From Rubrivivax sp. (GTDB lineage Bacteria; Pseudomonadota; Gammaproteobacteria; Burkholderiales; Burkholderiaceae_C), in contig JALHMT010000037.1 in NCBI GenBank assembly GCA_022843905.1, positions 1-50,860 on the forward strand: 50,860 bases of DNA, in the 5' to 3' direction. The notes under the pieces were generated by a model. The model saw nothing but the letters and a program-made list of their open reading frames with translations. It searched no databases and was not told the origin of the DNA. A program made the position numbers and the translations under genes. Shown here in pieces: positions 1-7,323 of the stretch; within the stretch, counting starts at the first letter, position 1; every line of letters starts with the position of its first letter.

Positions 1-1737
1 GGCATCGTGGTGCTGAACCACGCCGAGCGCAACGTCGAGCAGCGACATTGGGTGCAGCGCTTCTTCGAGCAACAGGTGCGGCCGCTGCTGGTGCCGGTGA
101 GCCTGGACCCCTCGCACCCCTTCCCGCTGGTGGCCAACAAGAGCCTGAACTTCATCGTGCGCCTGGGCGGCCGTGACGCCTTCGGCCGCGAGAACTCCAT
201 CGCCATCGTCAAGGTGCCGCGCGTCCTGCCGCGCGTGACGCGCCTGCCCGACAGTCTGAGCGACGGACGTCAGGCCTTCGTGCTGCTGACCAGCGTGATC
301 CGCGCCCATCTGGCCGAGCTGTTTCCCGGCCGCGAAGTGCTGTCGTTCTCGCAGTTCCGTGTCACGCGCGACAGCGACCTCGAAGTCGACACCGACGACG
401 TCACCAACCTGCGCCAGGCCTTGCGCAAGGGCCTGAGCACGCGCCACTTCGGCCGCGCCATCCGGCTGGAGGTGGTCGCCACCTGCCCGCAGGAGCTGTC
501 CCGTTTCCTGCTCGAGCAGTTCGAGCTGAGCGAGCAGTCGCTGTACAAGGTCAACGGGCCGGTCAACCTGGTGCGGCTGACCGAGCTGATCAACCAGGCC
601 GATGCGACGACGCTGCGCTTCCCGGTGTTCGAGCCGATCTGGCCGTCAGCCACGCTGCCGCGCGGCCTGCCGATCTTCGAGCGCCTGCGCGAAGGCGACG
701 TGCTGCTGCATCACCCTTTCGAGAGCTTCGAGCCGGTGGTCGAGTTCCTGCGCGAGGCGGTGCAGGACCCCGATGTGCTGGCCATCAAGCAGACCATCTA
801 CCGCACCGGCACGCAGTCGGTGCTGATGGACCTGTTGATCGAGGCCGTGCGCCGCGGCAAGGAAGTCATGGCCGTGGTGGAGCTCAAGGCGCGCTTCGAC
901 GAAGAAGCCAACATCAACTGGGCCGAGCGGCTGGAAGCCGTGGGCGCCCAGGTGGTATACGGCATCGTCGGGCTGAAGACGCACGCCAAGATGCTTCTGG
1001 TGACGCGGCGCGAGGGCTCGCGCCTGCGGCGCTATCTGCACCTGTCCACCGGCAACTACAACCCGCGAACGGCGCGCCTGTACACCGACATCGGCTACCT
1101 CACCGCCGAAGCCGGCCTGGCAGCCGACGCCGACGCGCTGTTCCAGCAGATCGCCAGCCAGGCCCGCGTGGGCAATCCCAGGCACCTGCTGACCGCCCCT
1201 TTCCTGCTCCACAAGCGCATGGTCGCGCACATCGCACAGGTGGCCGACGCCGCGCGTGCCGGCCAGCCTGCCCGCATCGTGGTCAAGATCAACGCGCTGA
1301 CCGATCCCGCCCTGATGGAAGCGCTGGCCCAGGCCAGCCGCGCCGGCGCCAGCATCGACCTCATCGTCCGCGGTGCCTGCATGCTGCCGCCGGGGCTGCC
1401 GGGGCACACGGCCAACATCCGGGTGCGCTCGGTGATCGGCCGCTTCCTGGAGCACTCGCGCATCGCGTACTTCCGCTGGGGCGAAGGGCAGGACGATGAA
1501 GCCCTCTACCTGGGCAGCGCCGACTGGATGAGCCGCAACATGTTCGGCCGCATCGAGGTGGCCTGGCCGGTGCGCGACCCTGCCCTGCGCCAGCGGATCA
1601 TCGACGAGGGCCTGGTGCCCTATCTGCACGACACGCTGGACGCCTGGGCGCTGGACGCCGAAGGCAGTTACCACCGCGTGGCGCAGAGCGGCGTCAGCGC
1701 GCAGCAGGCGCTCATGAGGCGCTTTTCCGACCCCTGA
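1..1737 (+). CDS. ppk: Polyphosphate kinase 1 (5' end outside window)
   Basis: Makes inorganic polyphosphate from the gamma-phosphate of ATP, reversibly, through a phosphohistidine intermediate. The frame is open from base 1, so the true start lies upstream. About 578 codons are present of a family length near 690, meaning roughly the first 110 residues are missing. The visible part starts in the N-terminal helical domain. The family signatures GLKTHAKM (the His that is phosphorylated) and LSTGNYN follow, then LEHSRIAYF with the second conserved His and the YLGSADWMSRN segment. A SixA-like gene follows on the same strand after 63 bases, and exopolyphosphatase converges from the other side, giving a polyphosphate synthesis and breakdown locus. 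Family assignment is secure; only the start is unseen. Confidence 0.97.
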   Translation, partial: GIVVLNHAERNVEQRHWVQRFFEQQVRPLLVPVSLDPSHPFPLVANKSLNFIVRLGGRDAFGRENSIAIVKVPRVLPRVTRLPDSLSDGRQAFVLLTSVIRAHLAELFPGREVLSFSQFRVTRDSDLEVDTDDVTNLRQALRKGLSTRHFGRAIRLEVVATCPQELSRFLLEQFELSEQSLYKVNGPVNLVRLTELINQADATTLRFPVFEPIWPSATLPRGLPIFERLREGDVLLHHPFESFEPVVEFLREAVQDPDVLAIKQTIYRTGTQSVLMDLLIEAVRRGKEVMAVVELKARFDEEANINWAERLEAVGAQVVYGIVGLKTHAKMLLVTRREGSRLRRYLHLSTGNYNPRTARLYTDIGYLTAEAGLAADADALFQQIASQARVGNPRHLLTAPFLLHKRMVAHIAQVADAARAGQPARIVVKINALTDPALMEALAQASRAGASIDLIVRGACMLPPGLPGHTANIRVRSVIGRFLEHSRIAYFRWGEGQDDEALYLGSADWMSRNMFGRIEVAWPVRDPALRQRIIDEGLVPYLHDTLDAWALDAEGSYHRVAQSGVSAQQALMRRFSDP

Positions 1738-1800
1738 CGACAACCGCTGTCAGAACGCGGGCGCGACCCTGGGGGCGCCCGCAGATCGCAAAGGCAATCG

Positions 1801-2262
1801 ATGGACCTCATTCTCTGGCGCCACGCCGACGCGCTGGACAACGGCGACCCGGCCGAAGACCTCGACCGGGCGCTGACAGCCAAGGGCGAGCGCCAGGCCA
1901 AGCGCATGGCCGTCTGGCTGAACCGGCAGTTGCCCAGCAGCACGCGCGTGCTGGTCAGCCCGGCGCGCCGCACACAGCAGACCGCGCAGGCGCTGGACCG
2001 CAAGTTCAAGACCCTGCCTGCCCTGGCGCCCGACGGCAGCGTCGAGGGCCTGCTGCACGCCGCGCGATGGCCCGATGCCGGCGAGCCGGTGCTGGTGGTG
2101 GGCCACCAGCCCGTGCTGGGGCTGGCGGCAGCCTACCTGCTGTCGGGGCAGGCCCTGGTGTGGCCGGTGCGCAAGGGCGGCGTCTGGTGGCTGCGGCTGC
2201 GCGAGCGTGAGGAGCAGCGTCAGGTGGTGCTGCACGCGGTGATGTCGCCCGAGTTGCTCTAG
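1801..2262 (+). CDS. sixA: SixA-like phosphohistidine phosphatase
   Basis: Small histidine-phosphatase (phosphoglycerate-mutase-like) protein of 153 residues, close to the usual SixA length. The catalytic RHA motif is at residues 7-9 (His8 the nucleophile). A second basic cluster, SPARRTQQTAQAL, and the late VVGHQPVLG motif supply the second catalytic His. SixA removes phosphate from phosphohistidines, in E. coli on nitrogen-PTS proteins. Its target here is unknown, but its place between ppk, which works through a phosphohistidine, and ppx is suggestive. It starts at ATG with AAGG nine bases upstream and ends 45 bases before the convergent ppx stop. It could act on another small phosphoester. 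Confidence 0.88.
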   Translation: MDLILWRHADALDNGDPAEDLDRALTAKGERQAKRMAVWLNRQLPSSTRVLVSPARRTQQTAQALDRKFKTLPALAPDGSVEGLLHAARWPDAGEPVLVVGHQPVLGLAAAYLLSGQALVWPVRKGGVWWLRLREREEQRQVVLHAVMSPELL

Positions 2263-2307
2263 CCGTCAGCCCCTGGCCCTCGCGGGCTTGCCCGAAGCTC
2301 GCGGCCT

Positions 2308-3816
2308 TCAGCCCTTTTCCGCCAGCACCAGCCGCAGCGGTCCGCTGCGCGCCCAGGTCTCGGCCTCCTCGCCCAGCAGCCAGATCGTGCGGGGGTGCGT
2401 CTGGCCCCAGTGTGCCGAGTGCGACAGGCGCGCCTCCCGGGCACGCGACTTCATCGTCAGGGCCTTGGCGTCCACCTCGCCGCGCGCATGGCACTTGATG
2501 GCGGCCAGGCGCAGGCACATCACCTGCCAGGCAAAGGTCTCGCTGGCCAGTGGCGCCTCGATCTTGCGCAGGCCGCCGCGCTGGCCCAGCACGAGTTCGG
2601 CAATGCGGCGCTGCTGGCTCTGGCTGAAGCCCGGCGCATCCACGTTGGCCACCAGGTAGGCGCTGTGCCGGTGGTGGTCGTGGTGCGACACCATCAGGCC
2701 GATCTCGTGCAGCGCGCAGGCCCAGGCCAGTTCGCGGCGCGTGTCGATGTCGGCGTCGGGGATCGCACTGTCGAACAAGGCCAGCGCGACCTGCTCGACC
2801 CGGCGCGCCTGCTGCACGTCGACGTCGAAGCGCCGCTGCAGCTGCAGCACCGTGGCGTCGCGCATGTCGCCGGGCCGGGCGTGCTCGCGCACGGCGATGC
2901 GCTCGTGCAGGTCGATGATCACGCCCTGCCGCAGCGCGCCCTTGGCCGGCAGCAGTTGATCGATCTCGAAGTTGGAGATCAGCGTGTAGAGGATGGCCAG
3001 CCCGCCGGGCAGCACGGCGCGACGTTCGGCCTTCAGGCCCGGCAGCACGAGCTGTTCGATCTGGCCGACCTCGATGCAGCGTTCGATGAACCAGCGCAGG
3101 CCGACCGCATTGATGCAGCCATCGGTGACGCCGTTGGCAGCCAGCACCTGCGACACGGCGCCGGCCGTGCCCGACGAGCCCAGCGCCTGGCGCCAATGGT
3201 CGCGGGCGAAGGGTTTCAGCGCCTCTTCCAGTTCGGCGCCCGCGGCCACCTGGGCGGCGCGGAAGCCGGCGTCGGTGATGCGGCCCTCGGGGAAGAAGCG
3301 CATCGACAGGCTGACGCAGCCGACGCCGAAGGACTCGGCCCGTGTCGGCACGCGCCCGGTGCCCAGGATCAGCTCGGTCGATCGCCCGCCGATGTCGACC
3401 ACCAGGCGCGGGTCCTGCGAAGGTTGCAGGTGGGCCACGCCGGCATAGATCAGCCGGGCTTCCTCGCGACCGGAGATGACCTCGATGGGAAAGCCCAGCG
3501 CCTCCTGTGCGCGCAGCAGGAAGGTGTTGCGGTTGCGGGCCTCGCGCAGTGTCTGCGTGGCCACGGCCCGCACCGAACCCGGCGCGAAGTCGGCCAGCCG
3601 CGAGGCGAAGCGCCGCAGGCAGTCCAGGCCCCGCTGCACCGCGGGCTCGGTGAGCATGCCGTTGGCATCGAGGCCCGCACCGAGCCGCACGGTTTCCTTG
3701 AGATAGTCGATGCGGCGGTAGCGGCCGTGTTGGAGCTGCCCGATCTCCAGCCTGAAGCTGTTCGAGCCCATGTCCACGGCGGCCAGTGGTCCGGCCAGGG
3801 AAGCGAGGTCGGGCAT
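2308..3816 (-). CDS. ppx: Exopolyphosphatase (Ppx/GppA family)
   Basis: Releases orthophosphate from polyphosphate chain ends; members may also hydrolyse pppGpp. The 502-residue length matches Ppx (about 510). The ASKHA-fold phosphate-1 motif AAVDMGSNSFRL is at residues 12-23, and the second phosphate-binding motif VVDIGGRSTELI is near residue 140. The C-terminal half has an HD-like segment (ALHEIGLMVSHHDHHRHSAYL) typical of full-length Ppx rather than short forms. It converges on sixA and is divergent from the dienelactone-hydrolase-like gene, with 88 bases between the starts. Ppx versus GppA cannot be settled from sequence alone, but the neighbouring ppk favours Ppx. Confidence 0.95.
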   Translation of the reverse strand: MPDLASLAGPLAAVDMGSNSFRLEIGQLQHGRYRRIDYLKETVRLGAGLDANGMLTEPAVQRGLDCLRRFASRLADFAPGSVRAVATQTLREARNRNTFLLRAQEALGFPIEVISGREEARLIYAGVAHLQPSQDPRLVVDIGGRSTELILGTGRVPTRAESFGVGCVSLSMRFFPEGRITDAGFRAAQVAAGAELEEALKPFARDHWRQALGSSGTAGAVSQVLAANGVTDGCINAVGLRWFIERCIEVGQIEQLVLPGLKAERRAVLPGGLAILYTLISNFEIDQLLPAKGALRQGVIIDLHERIAVREHARPGDMRDATVLQLQRRFDVDVQQARRVEQVALALFDSAIPDADIDTRRELAWACALHEIGLMVSHHDHHRHSAYLVANVDAPGFSQSQQRRIAELVLGQRGGLRKIEAPLASETFAWQVMCLRLAAIKCHARGEVDAKALTMKSRAREARLSHSAHWGQTHPRTIWLLGEEAETWARSGPLRLVLAEKG

Positions 3817-3861
3817 GCAGTCATTGTGCCCAAGGGACGGGCACCCTCCGCGGGCTCTTTC

Positions 3862-3867
3862 TACAAT
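3862..3867 (+). promoter_or_regulatory. Candidate -10 box for the dienelactone-hydrolase-like gene
   Basis: TACAAT lies 37 bases before the chosen ATG at 3905, in the 88-base divergent gap with ppx. No good -35 hexamer is present at 16-18 bases spacing, so this is a suggestion from one hexamer only. Confidence 0.3.
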
Positions 3868-3904
3868 GGTCTGCTTTCACCCTGTCAACATGCGGAGCCC
3901 CACG

Positions 3905-4783
3905 ATGATCCAGGACGATTTCGACACGCTGGTTCCCCCCGGCCCCGGCTTCAACCGGCGCAGCTTCGTGCGCGGCACGGTTGGCAGCGGTTTCGCGGCG
4001 GCGGTGCTGCCCGTGATGGCGCAGAGCGTCGTGAAGACGGACAGCACCGGCCTGGTGGCCGGCGAGGTCACGATCCCCGTGGGCGACTTCAGGATGCCGG
4101 CCTATCGTGCGATGCCGGCCAATCGGCCCGATGCGCCCGTGGTGCTGGTGATCAGCGAGATCTTCGGCGTGCACGAGTACATCGCCGACGTGGCACGGCG
4201 CTTCGCCAAGGCCGGCTACTGCGCCATCGCCCCGGAACTCTTCGTGCGTCAGGGAGACGCCACCTCGTACGGCGAGATCGCCAAGCTGATCGCCGAAGTG
4301 ATCTCCAAGGTGCCCGACGGGCAGGTCATGGGCGACCTCGATGCCACCGTGGCCTGGGCCAAGGCCCAGGGCGCCGACACCGGCAAGCTGGCCGTCACCG
4401 GCTTCTGCTGGGGCGGGCGCATCACCTGGCTGTACGCGGCGCACAACCCCGGCGTGAAGGCCGGCGTGGCCTGGTACGGCCGCCTGGTCGGCCAGACTTC
4501 CGCGCTGAGCCCGGCCCACCCGGTGGACGTGGCCGGCAGGCTCGCCGGCCCGGTGCTGGGCCTGTATGGCGAGAAGGACACGGGCATTCCGCTCGACAGC
4601 GTCGAGGCGATGAAGAAGGCCCTGGCCGCCGGAAGCGCTGCTGCCAGGAAGAGCGAGTTCGTGATCTACCCCGACGCGCCGCACGCCTTCCACGCCGACT
4701 ACCGGCCCAGCTTCCGCAAGGAAGCCGCGGAAAATGGGTGGAAGCGCGCCCTGGCCTGGTTCAAGGCGCACGGCGTGGCCTGA
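3905..4783 (+). CDS. Tat-exported dienelactone hydrolase family protein
   Basis: Alpha/beta hydrolase of the dienelactone hydrolase family, 292 residues. The N-terminus carries a twin-arginine signal: NRRSFVRG followed by a hydrophobic stretch ending in MAQS, so periplasmic export is predicted. The Cys-Asp-His triad is visible as GFCWGGR (nucleophile Cys), GEKDTGIP (Asp) and PHAFHADY (His). The ATG at 3905 has GGAG eight bases upstream; an in-frame ATG at 3890 is possible but less well placed. Classical enzymes open dienelactones in chlorocatechol breakdown, but many homologues have unknown substrates and no aromatic pathway genes are nearby. Substrate is not inferred. Confidence 0.9.
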   Translation: MIQDDFDTLVPPGPGFNRRSFVRGTVGSGFAAAVLPVMAQSVVKTDSTGLVAGEVTIPVGDFRMPAYRAMPANRPDAPVVLVISEIFGVHEYIADVARRFAKAGYCAIAPELFVRQGDATSYGEIAKLIAEVISKVPDGQVMGDLDATVAWAKAQGADTGKLAVTGFCWGGRITWLYAAHNPGVKAGVAWYGRLVGQTSALSPAHPVDVAGRLAGPVLGLYGEKDTGIPLDSVEAMKKALAAGSAAARKSEFVIYPDAPHAFHADYRPSFRKEAAENGWKRALAWFKAHGVA

Positions 4784-4927
4784 GGCGGCTGCCCGCCGCA
4801 ACGTCCGACCGAGCCTGGAGGGGGGCGGGCCTGAAGGGCGCGACAATGGCGACATGGCGCCCCGTCCGGGCTACCGAAGAACATCCAACGCCGCCGACGC
4901 GGCCGGTCCGCGTCGAACTGATCCTCC

Positions 4928-5710
4928 ATGACCCTTCTGTACATCATCCTCGCCACGCTGGCCGGTGGCGTGGTGTCGGTGCTCGTGGCTGCCCTGCTGA
5001 GCGTCACGCTGCTCACCCGCGTCGTCAAGAGCATGGTGAGCCTGTCGGCCGGCATCCTGCTGGGCACCTCGCTGTTGCACGTGTTGCCCGAAGCCTTCGA
5101 GCAGGAGCCCAACACCCATGCGCTGTTCGGCACCCTGCTTGGGGGGCTGCTGTTCTTCTGGCTGCTGGAGAAATTCGAGCTCTACCGCCACGTGCACCAC
5201 CACGAGGGTGACGGGCACCACCACCACCACCACTTCGACGCCCAGCAGGCCGGCCGTGGCGGCCTGAGCGTGCTGGTGGGCGATAGCATCCACAACTTCT
5301 GCGACGGCGTGATCATCGCCGCGGCCTTCCTGGTCGACGTGCGGCTGGGCGTGGTGACCTCGCTGGCCATCATCGCGCACGAGGTGCCGCAGGAGACCGG
5401 TGACTTCATCGTGCTCATCAACGCCGGCTTCTCGCGTGCCAAGGCGTTGCTCTTCAACGCCCTGTCGGGCCTGGCGGCCGTGGCCGGTGGCGTGGTGGGC
5501 TACTTCGTCGTCGGGCCCTGGGAGGAGTACTTCCCCTACCTGCTGGTGTTGGCGTCCAGCAGCCTCATCTACGTCGCCGTGGCCGACCTGTTGCCGCAAC
5601 TCCAGCAGCGCCTGTCATGGCGCGACACCCTGGTGCAGGTCACCTGGCTGGCCAGCGGCCTGGGCATCGTCCTGCTGGCCACCCGCCTGCTGCACGCCCA
5701 CCCCCACTGA
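4928..5710 (+). CDS. ZIP family divalent metal transporter
   Basis: Inner-membrane transporter of 260 residues, probably importing zinc or related divalent metals. About eight membrane segments are visible, with a histidine-rich cytoplasmic loop near residues 88-100 (HVHHHEGDGHHHHHHFD). The two metal-binding helices carry the family motifs SIHNFCDG and HEVPQETGD. Length and order are normal for short bacterial ZIP/GufA-type proteins. The start has no strong ribosome-binding site. It is followed by a dispersed repeat, with the universal stress gene convergent beyond. No Zur-like palindrome was recognised in the 144 bases upstream. Metal specificity cannot be read from sequence. Confidence 0.92.
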   Translation: MTLLYIILATLAGGVVSVLVAALLSVTLLTRVVKSMVSLSAGILLGTSLLHVLPEAFEQEPNTHALFGTLLGGLLFFWLLEKFELYRHVHHHEGDGHHHHHHFDAQQAGRGGLSVLVGDSIHNFCDGVIIAAAFLVDVRLGVVTSLAIIAHEVPQETGDFIVLINAGFSRAKALLFNALSGLAAVAGGVVGYFVVGPWEEYFPYLLVLASSSLIYVAVADLLPQLQQRLSWRDTLVQVTWLASGLGIVLLATRLLHAHPH

Positions 5711-5928
5711 GCCCGAGTTCGTCGGCCGATCCATCAGGCGCCCCGAGCGTCAAGCGAACGCCGCAGACCCGGCTCCGCCGTTCCGCCGCGTTCCCCATCC
5801 CGCCTCCGGAGCAAGGCGCCGCAGGCGCCGAGCGACCCCCTCAAGCGAACGCCGTGGATCCGGCTCCGCCGGTCCACCAGCGTTGCCCCCTTGAGGGGGC
5901 GGCCGAAGGCCGTAGGGGGTGGGCCCCT
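5711..5928. repeat. Dispersed hairpin-rich intergenic repeat, copy A
   Basis: The whole gap between the convergent ZIP and universal-stress genes is repeat sequence. A roughly 43-base unit beginning TCAAGCGAACGCCG and ending GCGTT occurs twice in direct orientation (5750-5792 and 5841-5884) and again near 49557. The right end carries GCCCCC-TTGA-GGGGGC, then GGCCGAAGGCC, then CGTAGGGGGTGG just beyond the universal-stress stop codon. The second unit also folds as GTGGATCCGGC paired with GCCGGTCCAC with one bulge. The stems may terminate transcription from both sides. It resembles intergenic elements common in Burkholderiales genomes; that link is from memory. Confidence 0.75.
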
Positions 5929-6366
5929 TCACCCCCGCACGACCAGCACCGGCAGCGTGCTGTGCGTCAGCACCTTCTGGGTCTCGCTGCCCAGCAGCAC
6001 CGCGCTCAGGCCCCGGCGGCCGTGCGATGCCATGACGATCAGATCGACCGCACTGGCCTTGGCCTGGTCGAGGATGGCTTCCCAAGGATGCAGCGCCTCG
6101 ACGGTGAAACCGTGGCAGGTGAGGCCAGCGGCCTTGGCGGCGTCGACCACCGTCTTCACGTTCGCCAGCGCGATGCGTTCCTGAGCGTCGTAGAACTCCT
6201 GCGGCGGCACCGGCTGCATCTCGGAGATGGCGCTGTAGGGGAAGGGTTCCTTCACGCCCAGTGCGATGAGTTCCGAGCCTGCCAGGCGCGCCAGACCGAC
6301 GGCCGTCTGGACAGCCATGCTGGTGATCTCGGAGCCATCGGTGGGGACGAGGATGCGCTTGTACAT
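5929..6366 (-). CDS. Universal stress protein (UspA family)
   Basis: Single-domain universal stress protein, 145 residues, cytoplasmic. It begins MYKRILVPTDGSE, the standard first strand with the conserved Asp. It ends with the ATP-binding pattern MASHGRRGLSAVLLGSETQKVL (Gly-x2-Gly-x9-Gly-Ser/Thr type) and the strand PVLVVRG. A nucleotide-binding, probably dimeric stress protein is predicted. AAGGAG lies seven bases before the ATG. A perfect 10-bp hairpin abuts this Shine-Dalgarno site, and an FNR-like dyad lies about 80 bases upstream, over the end of sseA. Anaerobic or redox regulation is therefore possible but unproven. Confidence 0.95.
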   Translation of the reverse strand: MYKRILVPTDGSEITSMAVQTAVGLARLAGSELIALGVKEPFPYSAISEMQPVPPQEFYDAQERIALANVKTVVDAAKAAGLTCHGFTVEALHPWEAILDQAKASAVDLIVMASHGRRGLSAVLLGSETQKVLTHSTLPVLVVRG

Positions 6367-6385
6367 GGGGGGTCTCCTTCTGCTG

Positions 6386-6410
6386 CGCGGCAGGCGGACT
6401 GCCTGCCGCG
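6386..6410 (-). terminator. Perfect 10-bp hairpin between sseA and the universal stress gene
   Basis: CGCGGCAGGC, a five-base loop, then GCCTGCCGCG. It follows the sseA stop by about 45 bases on the minus strand and ends five bases before the AAGGAG of the downstream gene. There is no T tract on the minus strand, so it may be a weak sseA terminator or a structured leader that affects translation. Confidence 0.5.
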
Positions 6411-6445
6411 TTGTTGCCAGTGTGGCGCCTTATGGTGACCGTGTC

Positions 6446-6459
6446 TTGACCCCGGTCAA
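6446..6459. promoter_or_regulatory. FNR/CRP-type dyad TTGAC-N4-GTCAA
   Basis: TTGACCCCGGTCAA is a perfect 14-base dyad overlapping the sseA stop codon, 80 bases upstream of the universal-stress start. It matches the FNR consensus TTGAT-N4-ATCAA except for C/G at the inner position of each half. FNR-family regulators commonly control universal stress genes, so this is a plausible operator; no well-formed promoter was identified beside it. Confidence 0.4.
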
Positions 6460-7301
6460 CCGCGCGCCACGGGCCGCGCCGGGTCGGCGCACCACTCGCT
6501 CCACGAGCCGGGGTACAGCAGCGAACCCGACAGGCCGGCGTGCGTCATGGCCAGCAGGTTGTGGCAGGCCGTCACGCCCGAGCCGCACTGCTGCACGGTC
6601 TCCTGCGGGGAGCCGCCATAGGCGTCGAAACTGCGGCGCAGCACATCGACGGGCTTGAACCGCCCGTCGGGGCCGAGGTTGTCCTTGAAGAAGCGGTTCG
6701 TCGCTCCGGGAATGTGGCCGGCCACCGGGTCCAGTGGTTCGACGTCTCCGCGAAAGCGCTCGGCGGGTCGTGCGTCCAGCAGCAGCACGCGGCCCAGGCG
6801 GGCCTGCAGCGTGGCGGCGTCGACGGTGGCCATGCCTTGCGGCAGGCTGGGGTAGGGCGCGCCCGCCGTGGCACGCGGCGCAGGCGCGCCCGACTCGATG
6901 GCGCCACCGTCGGCCTGCCATGCTGCAATGCCCCCATCCAGAACTGCCGTGGCCCGGTGCCCCAGCCAATGCAGCATCCACCAGGCGCGCGACGCATAGA
7001 CCCCGCCCTGGCCGTCGTAGGCCACCACCTGGACGCCCGGTGCGATGCCCCAGGCGCCCGCGGTGGCGGCGAAGGTCTCGCGGGTGGGCAGGGGGTGGCG
7101 GCCGTTGCGGCCCGTCTTCGCGCTCGACAGGTCGCGGTCGAGGTGGACGTAGATCGCTCCGGGCAGGCGGCCGGCGGCGTGGGCACGTTCCCCTGCGGCC
7201 GGGTCGGCCAGGTCGAAGCTGCAGTCCAGCAGCAACAGCGGGACACCCGCGGCTTGGCGCTCGCGCAGCCGTGCAGCGTCGATCAAGGTGGAGAAGATCA
7301 T
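6456..7301 (-). CDS. sseA: 3-mercaptopyruvate / thiosulfate sulfurtransferase
   Basis: Two-domain rhodanese of 281 residues, cytoplasmic. The N-terminal rhodanese domain is inactive and the C-terminal one carries the catalytic loop CGSGVTAC with Cys239. A CGSGVT loop is the form typical of mercaptopyruvate sulfurtransferases, whereas thiosulfate enzymes usually have CRKGVT; hence the preferred substrate. It transfers sulfane sulfur from 3-mercaptopyruvate to a thiol acceptor or cyanide. AAGGA lies nine bases before the ATG. It lies downstream of the DMT permease with a 22-base gap, so the Rieske protein, permease, sulfurtransferase and universal stress genes may share transcripts. Confidence 0.92.
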   Translation of the reverse strand: MIFSTLIDAARLRERQAAGVPLLLLDCSFDLADPAAGERAHAAGRLPGAIYVHLDRDLSSAKTGRNGRHPLPTRETFAATAGAWGIAPGVQVVAYDGQGGVYASRAWWMLHWLGHRATAVLDGGIAAWQADGGAIESGAPAPRATAGAPYPSLPQGMATVDAATLQARLGRVLLLDARPAERFRGDVEPLDPVAGHIPGATNRFFKDNLGPDGRFKPVDVLRRSFDAYGGSPQETVQQCGSGVTACHNLLAMTHAGLSGSLLYPGSWSEWCADPARPVARG

Positions 7302-7323
7302 CGTGAAGGGTCCTTCGGGAACA

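Noticed and set aside
2395..5211. A 938-codon plus-strand open frame across ppx, the hydrolase gene and the ZIP gene start
   Set aside because: It is antisense to ppx, then out of frame with two recognised genes, and shows no domain; an artefact of high G+C.
5750..5884. Tandem units as possible insertion-sequence ends
   Set aside because: They are direct, not inverted, enclose no transposase, and show no target-site duplication that I can identify.
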